Below are positions 50,798-60,763 of a stretch of 64,000 nucleotides of DNA, in pieces. The notes under the pieces were generated by a model. The model saw nothing but the letters and a program-made list of their open reading frames with translations, had not been told where the DNA came from and ran no database searches. The DNA comes from Streptomyces cyaneochromogenes (GTDB lineage: Bacteria > Actinomycetota > Actinomycetes > Streptomycetales > Streptomycetaceae). The position numbers and the translations under genes were made by a program. Positions within the stretch are counted from its first letter, which is position 1, and each line of letters begins with the position of its first letter. The DNA lies in the NCBI RefSeq assembly GCF_003963535.1, contig NZ_CP034539.1, forward strand, positions 1,426,001 to 1,490,000. The letters run 5' to 3'.

Positions 50798-52192
50798 ATG
50801 CGCCTGTCCCGAGGTGTCCCGTTCGTCGCCGCCACGCTGCTGGCCGGCGCCTTGAGCTGGCCGACTCCCGTAGCCGCCAAGGGAGTCGTTGAGCATCACT
50901 GCACCCGCCAGGAACGCGTACGGGTACCCGGCGCGGCATTCCAGCAGAGCGCCTGCCTCGCGGATCTGACCACGGCCGGACTCGCCGGGACGCCCTACAC
51001 GGACGTGGCCGACCAGGCCGGACTGACGGCTCGGGGCACCCGGACACCGACCGGGGTTCCCGGGATCCAGATCGACGGCTACTTTCCTGACTCCTCCCGC
51101 TTCAACGCGACGCACGGCTGGCGCCACGACGCGCAGTTCGTGATCCGGCTGCCGGACCGCTGGAACGGCGGCCTGGTCGTCACCGGCGCACCTGGCACCC
51201 GCAGGCAGTACGCGACGGACACGGCTATCTCCGACGAGGTGCTCGCGCTGGGCTACGCCTACGCCGCAACCGACAAAGGCAACAGCGGCGCCGACTTCTA
51301 CCGCGACGGCAAGCGCCCCGGAGACGCGGTCGCCGAGTGGAACGCACGGACCACCGAGCTCACCCGGGCCGCCCGTAAGGCGGTGGCCCAGCGCTACGGT
51401 CACGCTCCCCGCCGTACGTACATGACCGGTATCTCCAACGGCGGCTACCTCACCCGCTGGCAGTTGGAGAACCACCCCGACCTGTACGACGGCGGCGTGG
51501 ACTGGGAGGGCGCCCTGTGGACCCCGGACGGCCCCAACCTGCTCACCTCCTTGCCCACGGCAGTGGCACACGTCCTCGGCAGCGCGCGGGACGAGGACCT
51601 GTACGCGGCCGGTTTCGCGCGTGGCTCCGAGTTCCTGTGGCCGTACCACGAGCAGGCCTACTGGGGAGTCACGCAGAAGATCTACCGCGCCGAGTTCGAC
51701 CCGGCATACGACCCCGACTGCCCCGGCCCGTCCGCCGGGAGCACGCCGGAGCGAATCCTGGCGCCGTGCGTGTCCGATGCAGCGTACGACTACGCGTCGC
51801 GGCCGGCGTCCGTCCGTCGCGCGGTGGCCCGCGTCGCTCTGACCGGGCACATCGGCAGACCGCTGATCACGCTGCACGGTGATCTGGACGCGCTGCTGCC
51901 GAAAGCCGTCGACTCGGACGTGTACGCGCGCATGGTCGACGCAAGCGGACGGGGACCACTGCACCGCTACTTCACGATCGCGGGTGGCACCCACGTCGAC
52001 GGGCTGTACGACACCTACCCGGACCGGCTCCGGCCGATCCTGCCCTGCTACCGATCGGCGTTCGACGCGCTGGTGTCCTGGGTGGAGCGAGGCACCCGAC
52101 CGCCCGCGGACCGTACCGTCGGCAGGCCCGCGAACGGCGATGTACTCAACTCCTGCGCGCTCTCCACCCCGGTCGCACCGACTGCCGGGTGA
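50798..52192 (+). CDS. Secreted tannase / 3-hydroxybutyrate-oligomer-hydrolase-like esterase
   Basis: 464-aa exported alpha/beta hydrolase: signal peptide ending ~PVAAKG, GGAGG 5 nt before the ATG. The nucleophile elbow is YMTGISNGGYLTRWQLE, the acid is in LITLHGDLDALLPK and the histidine in FTIAGGTHVDGLYD. Extra cysteines suggest disulfides. The fold resembles tannase/feruloyl esterases and D-(-)-3-hydroxybutyrate oligomer hydrolases; I lean to an extracellular polyester-oligomer or phenolic-ester hydrolase. Substrate is inferred. Confidence 0.7.
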   Translation: MRLSRGVPFVAATLLAGALSWPTPVAAKGVVEHHCTRQERVRVPGAAFQQSACLADLTTAGLAGTPYTDVADQAGLTARGTRTPTGVPGIQIDGYFPDSSRFNATHGWRHDAQFVIRLPDRWNGGLVVTGAPGTRRQYATDTAISDEVLALGYAYAATDKGNSGADFYRDGKRPGDAVAEWNARTTELTRAARKAVAQRYGHAPRRTYMTGISNGGYLTRWQLENHPDLYDGGVDWEGALWTPDGPNLLTSLPTAVAHVLGSARDEDLYAAGFARGSEFLWPYHEQAYWGVTQKIYRAEFDPAYDPDCPGPSAGSTPERILAPCVSDAAYDYASRPASVRRAVARVALTGHIGRPLITLHGDLDALLPKAVDSDVYARMVDASGRGPLHRYFTIAGGTHVDGLYDTYPDRLRPILPCYRSAFDALVSWVERGTRPPADRTVGRPANGDVLNSCALSTPVAPTAG

Positions 52193-52195
52193 AGG

Positions 52196-52378
52196 TCAGC
52201 GACCGAGTTCCTTGCGCGTGGCACGGCGCAGCCTGCGCCGCTGGGACGGGTCGAGCGCGAGGTACGCGGCGGCCGGGACTCCCAGGACTATCAGGAGCGC
52301 GGCCCACCAGGGCAGCCAGATCAGCAGAATGATGCCCGCCGCCACACCTCCCGCGGCGATCTTCGCGTTCTTCGACAT
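52196..52378 (-). CDS. Small membrane protein, 60 aa
   Basis: Starts MSKNAKIAAGG with GGAGG 8 nt upstream of ATG 52378. One strongly hydrophobic stretch (IILLIWLPWWAALLIVLGVPAAAYLAL) forms one or two membrane passes, followed by a basic tail QRRRLRRATRKELGR on the cytoplasmic side. Function unknown. It is convergent with the esterase gene, 3 bp apart. Confidence 0.75.
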   Translation of the reverse strand: MSKNAKIAAGGVAAGIILLIWLPWWAALLIVLGVPAAAYLALDPSQRRRLRRATRKELGR

Positions 52379-52762
52379 GTGCGTCGCCTCCTTCGCGGCC
52401 ACTGCCGCTCTCTGTCCTGAAAACGGGTCCGCGCTCCCCGCGGTTCCGGACCGCGCCCCTGAGACGACCCTGAGGTGCGGCCCCTACTGGTCACGGAGAT
52501 CCGGCGACGGACGATGTGCGGTCGCCGGACGGAGTGCCGCCGTCCGGACGGGACACGGGCACCGGGCTCCCGGCCCCGGCCTTCGACCACAGGGCTCCCG
52601 GTTCCGGGCTCCGGCACCCGCTCCGGGCTCCACAGGCGAGATACCCGCACCCGCCATTGAGTGACCCAAGTCACGAGGTGAAGATGCCTGGTATCGCGTC
52701 GACGTCCTGTACCCTCGGCCACTCAACCGCGAGTAGTCAAATTTGAGGAGTGTCACAGAGCT
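52379..52762. other. Gene-free stretch before the SNF2 helicase
   Basis: 384 bp with no credible gene. A central segment (~52555-52630) repeats GGGCTCC-like pieces three or four times. Near the helicase start is a 10-bp AT-rich palindrome TCAAATTTGA (52737-52746), immediately followed by GAGGAG, which may act both as ribosome binding site and as part of an operator/promoter. Confidence 0.5.
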
Positions 52763-55642
52763 GTGCCGAGGCTTTCCGAGGCAACACCGTCCGAGATCTC
52801 CGAACTGGCGTCCTGCTGTGCCGTTTTCGTACCCGGCGATCCTGCCCGCACCTCCCGGTTCGCCTTCTGGCGAGCCGATGGCGACGCTGCTGCGTTCGTC
52901 GGGTCCGGATCCGTCGACGAGCGGGCCGTCGCCCTGCCGGTCGAGGACCTGACCGTCGCGCTGCCCGGCGAGGACGGTGCCGAGCTGGTGAGCGTGCCCG
53001 CCGTCGTGTTGCCGGTGCGCGCCGCGCTGCCTGTGCTCACGCGTGCGCGTGCCGACGCGCAGGCTCACCGAGCGGCCACTTTCTGGGGCGCCGCCACGGT
53101 GCTGGCCCTGCAGTTCGTGGCACGCGGTCTGCTGTTGCCCGGCCTCTCGGCGACCGATCATGACGCCTGGCGCGCCGGTCCCCTGCGGCCGGAGGACGTC
53201 GAACGCGTCCGCGCCCTTGCCGCCGCGATGCCGCCGGAAGCGCACGCCATGCCGCTGGACGGCGTCGAGCCACTGCGGCTGCCGAACCCGGAGCGACTGC
53301 TGCGGGCCTTCCTGGACGCGGTTGCCGACGCGCTGCCCCGCTCCCCCGCCGCGCCACTGGTGACGGGCGGGCCCGCCTATGCGGCACAGGAGCCGCAGCG
53401 GCTCCCCGAACAGCGCGCGTGGGCCGCCGATGTCGCCGCCGGCCACGACGCGGGCGTACGGCTCTCCCTGCGGCTCGAGGTCCCTGGCCTCGCCACCGCG
53501 GCGGCGGATGATGCGGCACTGTCCTTCCGGGCGGTGCTCCAGGTGCACAGCGTGAGTGATCCGACGCTGGTCGCGGATGCCGGCGACGTGTGGTCGGGGT
53601 CCGGCGCCTTCGGCCCACGCGCGCGGATGGACGCCCTGTTGGCGCTTCGCCGGGCTGCCCGCGCGTGGAGCCCTCTCACGCCGTTGCTCTCGGCGGCCGT
53701 ACCGGACGCCGTGGAACTCGCCGACGAGGACGTGACCGACCTCCTGGGCGAGGGTGCTCGGGCCCTCTCCGGGGCCGGCGTCGAGGTGCACTGGCCCAAG
53801 GGGCTGGCTCGCAAACTGACCGCACGCGCGGTGATCGGCCCGCCGGACGACGAGTCCGCCCCGGGCAGGGTCTCCTCGGACACGCCCTCGTTCCTGTCCG
53901 CCGACGCGCTGCTCGCCTTCAACTGGTGGTTCGCGCTGGGCGACCAGCGGCTCACACGTGAGGAGCTGGACCGCCTCGCCGAGTCGAACCGCCCTGTGGT
54001 GCGGCTGCGCGACCAGTGGGTCCTCGTCGATCCTCAGGAGGTGCGGCGCGCCCGCGCGCAGCAGGACCACAAGGTGACGCCCATCGATGCGCTCGGCGCC
54101 GCCCTGACCGGCTCCACCGAGATCGACGGCCGCCAGGTCGAGGTCCGACCCACGGGGTGGCTGGCGGCCCTGCGCGAGCGGCTCGCGGAGCCCGAGGGGC
54201 AGGAGTCGGTCGGTCAGCCCGCCGCGCTCGCCGCCTCGCTGCGTGACTACCAGCGACGGGGTCTGAGTTGGCTGGCCCGCATGACATCCCTCGGCCTGGG
54301 GTGCTGTCTGGCCGACGACATGGGCCTCGGCAAGACGATCACGCTCATCGCGCTGCATCTGCACCGGCAGTCGGACGCCTCGTCCGCCGGTCCGACGCTG
54401 GTCGTGTGTCCGACGTCCCTGATGGGCAACTGGCAGCGCGAGATCGAGAAGTTCGCGCCCGGCACGCGCGTGCGTCGCTTTCACGGGTCGCGGCGCGACC
54501 TGGCCGCCGTGGCGGACGGGGAGTTCGTGCTCACCACGTACGGCACGATGCGCATGGACGCGCGCCGGCTCGCCGGGGTGCCGTGGGGCATGGTCGTGGC
54601 GGACGAGGCACAGCACGTGAAGAACCCGTACTCGGCGACCGCGCGGGAGCTGCGCTCCATCGGCGCACGCGCGCGCGTGGCGCTCACCGGCACGCCCGTC
54701 GAGAACAACCTGTCGGAGCTCTGGGCGATCCTCGACTGGACGACCCCCGGACTGCTGGGCCGGCTCGGCACCTTCCGCACACGCTACGCGCAGGCCGTCG
54801 AGGGCGGCCAGGACCCGGCCGCCGCCGAGCGCCTCGCCCGGCTCGTGCGCCCGTTCCTGCTGCGCCGGCGCAAGTCGGATCCGGGGATCGCGCCGGAACT
54901 GCCGCCGAAGACGGAGACCGATCGTGCCGTGTCCCTCACCACGGAACAGGCGGGTCTGTACGAGGCGGTGGTCCGCGAGACGCTCGCGGAGATCTCCGGT
55001 GCTGACAGCATGGCGCGCCGCGGTCTGATCGTGAAGCTCCTGACGGGCCTGAAGCAGATCTGCAACCACCCTGCGCAGTTCCTCAAGGAGGAGCGGCCGC
55101 GGATCGCAGGGCGCTCGGGGAAGCTGGAGCTGCTGGACGAACTGCTCGACACCATCCTCTCCGAGGGGGCGAGCGTGTTGGTCTTCACGCAGTACGTGCG
55201 CATGGGGCGCCTCATCGAACAGCATCTGGCGGCGCGTGGCACACCCTCGCAGTTCCTGCACGGCGCAACACCTGTGGCCGAGCGGGAGACCCTCGTGCAG
55301 CGATTCCAGGACGGTGAAGTGCCCGTCTTTCTGCTGTCGTTGAAGGCGGCGGGCACCGGCCTGAACCTCACCCGTGCCGAACATGTCGTGCACTACGACC
55401 GCTGGTGGAACCCCGCCGTCGAGGCACAGGCCACGGACCGTGCCTATCGCATCGGCCAGACCCGGCCCGTGCAGGTGCACCGACTGATCGCCGAAGGGAC
55501 CATCGAGGACCGCATCTCCGACATGCTGAGCCGCAAGCGGCAGCTGGCCGACGCGGTGCTCGGCGCCGGCGAGGCGGCATTGACCGAGCTGACGGACGCG
55601 GAGCTGGCCGATCTGGTGGAACTGCGAGGGGGCGCGCGATGA
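52763..55642 (+). CDS. SNF2-family ATP-dependent helicase
   Basis: 959-aa Swi2/Snf2 ATPase from GTG 52763. The N-terminal ~470 residues are a family-specific domain; the motor has LRDYQRRGLSWLARMTSLGLG, motif I ADDMGLGKT (~517), motif II VVADEAQHVKNP (DEAQ), III LTGTPVENNLSELWAILDW, IV LVFTQYVRMGRLIEQHL, V LKAAGTGLNLTRAEHVVHYDRWWNP and VI QATDRAYRIGQT. Such bacterial proteins remodel nucleic-acid-bound proteins. It overlaps the SWIM gene by 4 nt; this pairing is frequently seen in bacteria and suggests a joint role in DNA or RNA transactions. Confidence 0.92.
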   Translation: MPRLSEATPSEISELASCCAVFVPGDPARTSRFAFWRADGDAAAFVGSGSVDERAVALPVEDLTVALPGEDGAELVSVPAVVLPVRAALPVLTRARADAQAHRAATFWGAATVLALQFVARGLLLPGLSATDHDAWRAGPLRPEDVERVRALAAAMPPEAHAMPLDGVEPLRLPNPERLLRAFLDAVADALPRSPAAPLVTGGPAYAAQEPQRLPEQRAWAADVAAGHDAGVRLSLRLEVPGLATAAADDAALSFRAVLQVHSVSDPTLVADAGDVWSGSGAFGPRARMDALLALRRAARAWSPLTPLLSAAVPDAVELADEDVTDLLGEGARALSGAGVEVHWPKGLARKLTARAVIGPPDDESAPGRVSSDTPSFLSADALLAFNWWFALGDQRLTREELDRLAESNRPVVRLRDQWVLVDPQEVRRARAQQDHKVTPIDALGAALTGSTEIDGRQVEVRPTGWLAALRERLAEPEGQESVGQPAALAASLRDYQRRGLSWLARMTSLGLGCCLADDMGLGKTITLIALHLHRQSDASSAGPTLVVCPTSLMGNWQREIEKFAPGTRVRRFHGSRRDLAAVADGEFVLTTYGTMRMDARRLAGVPWGMVVADEAQHVKNPYSATARELRSIGARARVALTGTPVENNLSELWAILDWTTPGLLGRLGTFRTRYAQAVEGGQDPAAAERLARLVRPFLLRRRKSDPGIAPELPPKTETDRAVSLTTEQAGLYEAVVRETLAEISGADSMARRGLIVKLLTGLKQICNHPAQFLKEERPRIAGRSGKLELLDELLDTILSEGASVLVFTQYVRMGRLIEQHLAARGTPSQFLHGATPVAERETLVQRFQDGEVPVFLLSLKAAGTGLNLTRAEHVVHYDRWWNPAVEAQATDRAYRIGQTRPVQVHRLIAEGTIEDRISDMLSRKRQLADAVLGAGEAALTELTDAELADLVELRGGAR

Positions 55643-56925
55643 CTCGACACGAAGGTGACCTGGAGCGCACGTTCGACGCGCTGCCTCCCGCGCACGGGAA
55701 GGGGTTCGCGCAGACGTGGTGGGGCCAGGCCTGGCTGAAGGCGCTGGAGGAGACGGCGCTGGACAATGAGCAGCTCAAGGCGGGCCGCAGGCTCGCCCGC
55801 GCGGGCGCGGTCGGCGCGGTGTCGGTGCGTCCCGGGCGGATCACGGCCGTCGTGCAGGGCCGGGACCGTACGGCGCACCGGGCCGACGTACTGCTGGAAG
55901 AGCTGTCCGCGCAGCAGTGGGACCGCTTCCTGGACATGACCGTCGAGCGGGCGGGGCATGTCGCGGCGCTGCTGGACCGCGACATGCCCCCGCACCTGGT
56001 GGAGGACGCGGCCGCCACGGGCATCGAACTGCTGCCGGGCATGGGCGATCTGGAGCCGGAGTGCGGCTGCGGTGCCTGGGACCACTGCGGGCACACGGCA
56101 GCCCTCTGCTATCAGGTGGCGCGGCTCCTGGACCAGGACCCGTTCGTCCTCCTCCTGATGCGCGGGCGCGGCGAACGCGACCTGCTGGACGACCTCCAGT
56201 CCCGCAGTGCGGCGCCCGTCGACACGCCGCCCGATGCGTCCACGTCGGCCGAACCGGAAGGTGTCGATGCCGCTGAGGCGTACGCGACCGGCGACATCCT
56301 GCCGCCGCTGCCCGCCCTGCCCGAGCTGCCCGCCGAGCCGGGAGTGCCGCCGTCCCTGGACACGGAGACTCCTCCCGCGCCCGGCGTCGATCCGGCCGCC
56401 CTGGAGTTCCTGGCCGCCCGGACAGCCGCCGAGGCGCACCGCCTGCTCGCGCAAGTGCTGCGTGCCGGCCCGGAACTGCAGCCCGTGGACGAGGAGTTGA
56501 CGCCCGCCGAGGACGCGGTGCGCCTCGCCGCCGGTTCCCCTGCCGAGCGCCTGGCGGAGCGGCTGGCCGACGGCTCCGGGCGCGGCCGGGAAGGGATGGC
56601 GACGGCCGTACGCGCCTGGCAGCTGGGCGGGGTCGCCGCGTTGTCGGTGCTGGACGAGGAGTGGATCGTCCGGGGCGAAACGCTCGCACGCGCGCGTGCC
56701 GCTCTGGAGTCGGCCTGGGACGAGGACGAACGGCCGTCCTTGCGGGCGAAGGGCAACCGCTGGACGGTCACCGGCGCGCCACGCCAACTGCGTCTGGGGC
56801 ACGACGGACGCTGGTGGCCGTACTGCAAGGAACGCGGACGCTGGGTGCCCGCCGGAGGACCTGCGCAGGATCCGGCGACGGCGCTGGCCTCGGCGGAACT
56901 TCCGTCCGAGGAGAGGACGTTGTAA
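55639..56925 (+). CDS. SWIM zinc-finger family protein
   Basis: 428-aa protein whose ATG overlaps the helicase stop (ATGA). The SWIM motif CxCx5CxH reads CGCGAWDHCGH at ~141-151. N-terminal LPPAHGKGFAQTWWGQAWLKALE is characteristic of the bacterial SWIM proteins that accompany SNF2 ATPases. A Pro/Glu-rich linker (~195-260) separates the finger from a C-terminal helical domain with RLAAGSPAERLAERLADG and KGNRWTVTGAPRQLRLGHDGRWWPY. Probably the nucleic-acid- or protein-binding partner of the helicase. Confidence 0.9.
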   Translation: MTRHEGDLERTFDALPPAHGKGFAQTWWGQAWLKALEETALDNEQLKAGRRLARAGAVGAVSVRPGRITAVVQGRDRTAHRADVLLEELSAQQWDRFLDMTVERAGHVAALLDRDMPPHLVEDAAATGIELLPGMGDLEPECGCGAWDHCGHTAALCYQVARLLDQDPFVLLLMRGRGERDLLDDLQSRSAAPVDTPPDASTSAEPEGVDAAEAYATGDILPPLPALPELPAEPGVPPSLDTETPPAPGVDPAALEFLAARTAAEAHRLLAQVLRAGPELQPVDEELTPAEDAVRLAAGSPAERLAERLADGSGRGREGMATAVRAWQLGGVAALSVLDEEWIVRGETLARARAALESAWDEDERPSLRAKGNRWTVTGAPRQLRLGHDGRWWPYCKERGRWVPAGGPAQDPATALASAELPSEERTL

Positions 56926-56950
56926 GGGCGGTAGGCCCGGGAGACCGCCC
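56926..56950 (+). terminator. Terminator-like hairpin after the SNF2-SWIM pair
   Basis: GGGCGGT (56926-56932) and ACCGCCC (56944-56950) form a 7-bp stem with an 11-nt loop directly after the TAA stop. No T-run follows. The rest of the gap to 57312 (362 bp) contains no gene; AGGAGG at its end serves the next start. Confidence 0.6.
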
Positions 56951-57312
56951 GGGGTTCGCCGGACAGGCCGGGGGGACGACGGCACCCGCCGCCGCGCGAA
57001 CGAGCGCCGAATCGCGGCTGGGTTGCCCCGGCATGAGGTACTGCGGTCCGGACGGGACCCGGAGGAGTCCCGGACGGCGTTCCGGGAACGGCTGGAGGCG
57101 GACGCGCCCGCCCCAGCCTCCGGGCCCTGCCGGCGCAGTCGGAGTGCGGCCGGGTGGGCGGCTTTGTCAAAGGCCGGACCACCTCGGCCTCGGCCAATTG
57201 CATGTCGGCTCGACGAGCGCTCGACTCGCCGCGTTCACCTCGCGGCCGCATGCTGTTCCGCGCGGGCTCCAAATCTGACCACTGTCATCGAACTTGGTCC
57301 TCAGGAGGCCCG

Positions 57313-58662
57313 ATGTCCCCGCACGCCGCCGACCGGCGCCAGGCCCACCGTTTCGTCGCCGGGGCCGTACCTCTCGCCGTGACCGCGGCCCTCGTGACCG
57401 CCGCCGGGCCCGCCTCCGGCACCGCGGACGCGAACGGCAAGGCGCGCGTCGTGCGCACGGCGACGCTCGGAGACATCCCCCTCGGCACGTTCAGCAACGC
57501 ACTGCTGCCCGGCACCGTCAGCGACGACCGGGGCGTGGACCTCGGCGGCATCGGCAGCGACATCTACCCGACGGGCCGCAAGGGCGAGTACTGGACGGTC
57601 ACGGACCGCGGCCCCAACGGCCAGATCAAGGTGGACGGCACGAAGCGCCGTACGTTCCCCGTGCCGGGCTTCGATCCGGCGATCGTGCGGATCCGGGTGT
57701 CGAAAGCCACCGTGCGGGTGCTGGACGCGATCCCGATCACGACCAGCTCCGGGAAGCCCGTCACGGGGCTGTCGAACCAGCAGGGGCGCGACGAGGCGCC
57801 GTACTCCTACAACGCCCGAACCGCTCTGACCTACAACCCGAACGGACTCGACACCGAGGGCATCGTGCGGGCCGCCGACGGGAGTTTCTGGCTCGTCGAC
57901 GAGTACGGCCCGTCCCTTGTGCACGTCTCCGCGCGCGGGAAGGTCCTCACGCGCTACGTGCCCGAGGGGCTCGGCCTCACCGGCACCGACTACCCGGTGG
58001 TGGAGGCGCTGCCGTCCGTTCTGCTGCACCGCAAGACCAACCGCGGCTTCGAAGGACTGGCCCAACTGCCCGGCGGCGACCTGGTGATGGCCGTGCAGAG
58101 CCCGCTGTCCCTACCGGACACCGATGCCGGGGAGGCGTCGCGGACCACGCGGCTGCTGCGGTTCTCGCCGAAGAAGAGGGCGGTCACCGCGGAGTACACG
58201 TACCGCTTCGACCCGGTGAACGTGGTGGACCCGAGCGAGGACGACACCTCCGAGCTGAAGATCTCGTCGGTCGTGGCCGTGGGCGGGAACCGGCTCCTGG
58301 TCGAGGAGCGCACCGACAAGGCGGCCCGGCTCCAGCTGGTACGTCTGGACCCCGCGTCGAACATCCTGGGCGGCCCCTGGGACGACGACACGACGTCTCC
58401 GTCGCTCGAGCAGCTCGACGACCCGGCCGCCTCGGGTGTGCCCGTACTGTCCAAGAAACTGGTCGTCGACCTGGGCACGGTCGCCGGTGTGCCCGGCAAG
58501 ATCGAGGGCGTCGCGCGCGTGGACCACGACACCCTGGCGCTCATCAACGACAACGACTTCGGGATGACGGACGGCGAGGCCGCCTTCGACGCCCAGGGCC
58601 GGCTGGTCGACAGCGGCGTGGAGACGTCGGTGGTCTACGTGCGACTGCCGCACGGCATCTGA
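57313..58662 (+). CDS. Secreted phytase-like/esterase-like protein (PF13449 type)
   Basis: 449-aa exported protein with AGGAGG 5 nt before ATG 57313 and a signal peptide ending near GPASGTADA. The domain has DLGGIGSDIYPTG, YWTVTDRGPNGQI, NPNGLDTEGIVRAADGSFWLVDEYGPSLVHV, GFEGLAQLPGGDLVMAVQSPL and TLALINDNDFGMTDGEA, matching the esterase-like phytase propeller family. Members act on phosphate esters or are poorly characterised. It is convergent with the proline-rich membrane protein gene. Confidence 0.85.
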   Translation: MSPHAADRRQAHRFVAGAVPLAVTAALVTAAGPASGTADANGKARVVRTATLGDIPLGTFSNALLPGTVSDDRGVDLGGIGSDIYPTGRKGEYWTVTDRGPNGQIKVDGTKRRTFPVPGFDPAIVRIRVSKATVRVLDAIPITTSSGKPVTGLSNQQGRDEAPYSYNARTALTYNPNGLDTEGIVRAADGSFWLVDEYGPSLVHVSARGKVLTRYVPEGLGLTGTDYPVVEALPSVLLHRKTNRGFEGLAQLPGGDLVMAVQSPLSLPDTDAGEASRTTRLLRFSPKKRAVTAEYTYRFDPVNVVDPSEDDTSELKISSVVAVGGNRLLVEERTDKAARLQLVRLDPASNILGGPWDDDTTSPSLEQLDDPAASGVPVLSKKLVVDLGTVAGVPGKIEGVARVDHDTLALINDNDFGMTDGEAAFDAQGRLVDSGVETSVVYVRLPHGI

Positions 58663-58699
58663 CAGGCGCTCACAAGGGCGGCTCAATTGCGGCGGGCAG

Positions 58700-59191
58700 C
58701 TAGGGCAGTTCATCCGCCAGGGACGGAATCAGCGACTCCAGATCGCTCGGAAGGTCACTGGGCAGTTCGGTGGGGAACCCCGACGGCAGTGATGTCGGCA
58801 GTTCGCTCGGCAGCTTGCTGGGGAGTTCGGTCGGGATGCTGAAGGACGGCCTGGGAGTGCCGCTGATGCTGGTCCCGGCGGACGGGTTCTCCTCGGGCGA
58901 GTCGTCGCTTCCCGAGGCCATGAGGACCACGGCAACGACAGCTCCCACGACCACGATCGCGGCGAGCAGGATGAACAGCGGGTTGCGCCGCCGCCTGGGT
59001 CCACCGCCTTCGTCGGGCGGTTCCGGCGGCGGCCAGTCACCGTACCAGGGCGGGCCGCTGTCGCCCGGAGGGGGACCGTAGCCTCCCGGGGTTCCGTAAC
59101 CCCCAGTGGGAGGCGGTCCGAAGCCGCCGCCCGGAGGCGGCGTGTCACCCGGCGGTCCGGGCGGCTGAGGCGGTACGGGCGGCATGGCCAT
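58700..59191 (-). CDS. Proline-rich single-pass membrane protein with LPSx repeats
   Basis: 163-aa protein. The N-terminal ~65 residues are Pro/Gly-rich cytoplasmic sequence (PPVPPQPPGPPGDTPPPGGG), then basic RRRR, one membrane helix (FILLAAIVVVGAVVAVVLMA, ~73-92), and an outer tail of about 70 residues made of short Leu-Pro-Ser-x units (ELPSKLPSELPTSLPSGFP, ELPSDLPSDLES). The tail repeat is four residues long and could be wall-spanning. Start is ATG 59191 or 59185; upstream box weak. Function unknown. Confidence 0.7.
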   Translation of the reverse strand: MAMPPVPPQPPGPPGDTPPPGGGFGPPPTGGYGTPGGYGPPPGDSGPPWYGDWPPPEPPDEGGGPRRRRNPLFILLAAIVVVGAVVAVVLMASGSDDSPEENPSAGTSISGTPRPSFSIPTELPSKLPSELPTSLPSGFPTELPSDLPSDLESLIPSLADELP

Positions 59192-59393
59192 ACCGCCAAG
59201 AGTCGCCGCATGACCGTCAGGAGGCGACCCCTACAGGTGAGTTGATACGCGCCCGGACCACGGACCACATGATTCCGGGACAGTTCGCGCGCAGACCGGC
59301 CGGCACCCGGCACCGCGTGCGACCCGGCCCTGAGCAGGCGGGTCGCACGCGGTGGGGCGGCGGCAGCGCACGCGCGCGTGGCCGGCCGATGCC

Positions 59394-60602
<1,209 letters not shown>

Positions 60603-60607
60603 CTACG

Positions 60608-60638
60608 ACTATTTCGTCATGGCGGTTTACAAATTAGT
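60608..60638. promoter_or_regulatory. Candidate XylR/ROK operator between xylA and xylB
   Basis: ACTATTTCGT (60608-60617) and ACAAATTAGT (60629-60638) form an inverted repeat with 8 of 10 matches and an 11-bp spacer. The AT-rich symmetry in this DNA and the adjacent ROK regulator gene support an operator. GCTACGACT is also repeated directly at 60592-60600 and 60602-60610 next to it. Confidence 0.55.
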
Positions 60639-60763
60639 ATGCCGACGCGTCCCTGGGAAGGGACAAGATGTCCCCGAAGGGGTGAGGTCCGGGTCGTGGT
60701 CATCCGGGGCACCCTGGAAACAGCAGGTCAGATCCCGCAGAGCCGCGGAAAAGGGAGAACCCG

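Noticed and set aside
52484..55480. 998-codon open frame on the minus strand
   Set aside because: It is antisense to the SNF2 helicase whose motifs are complete.
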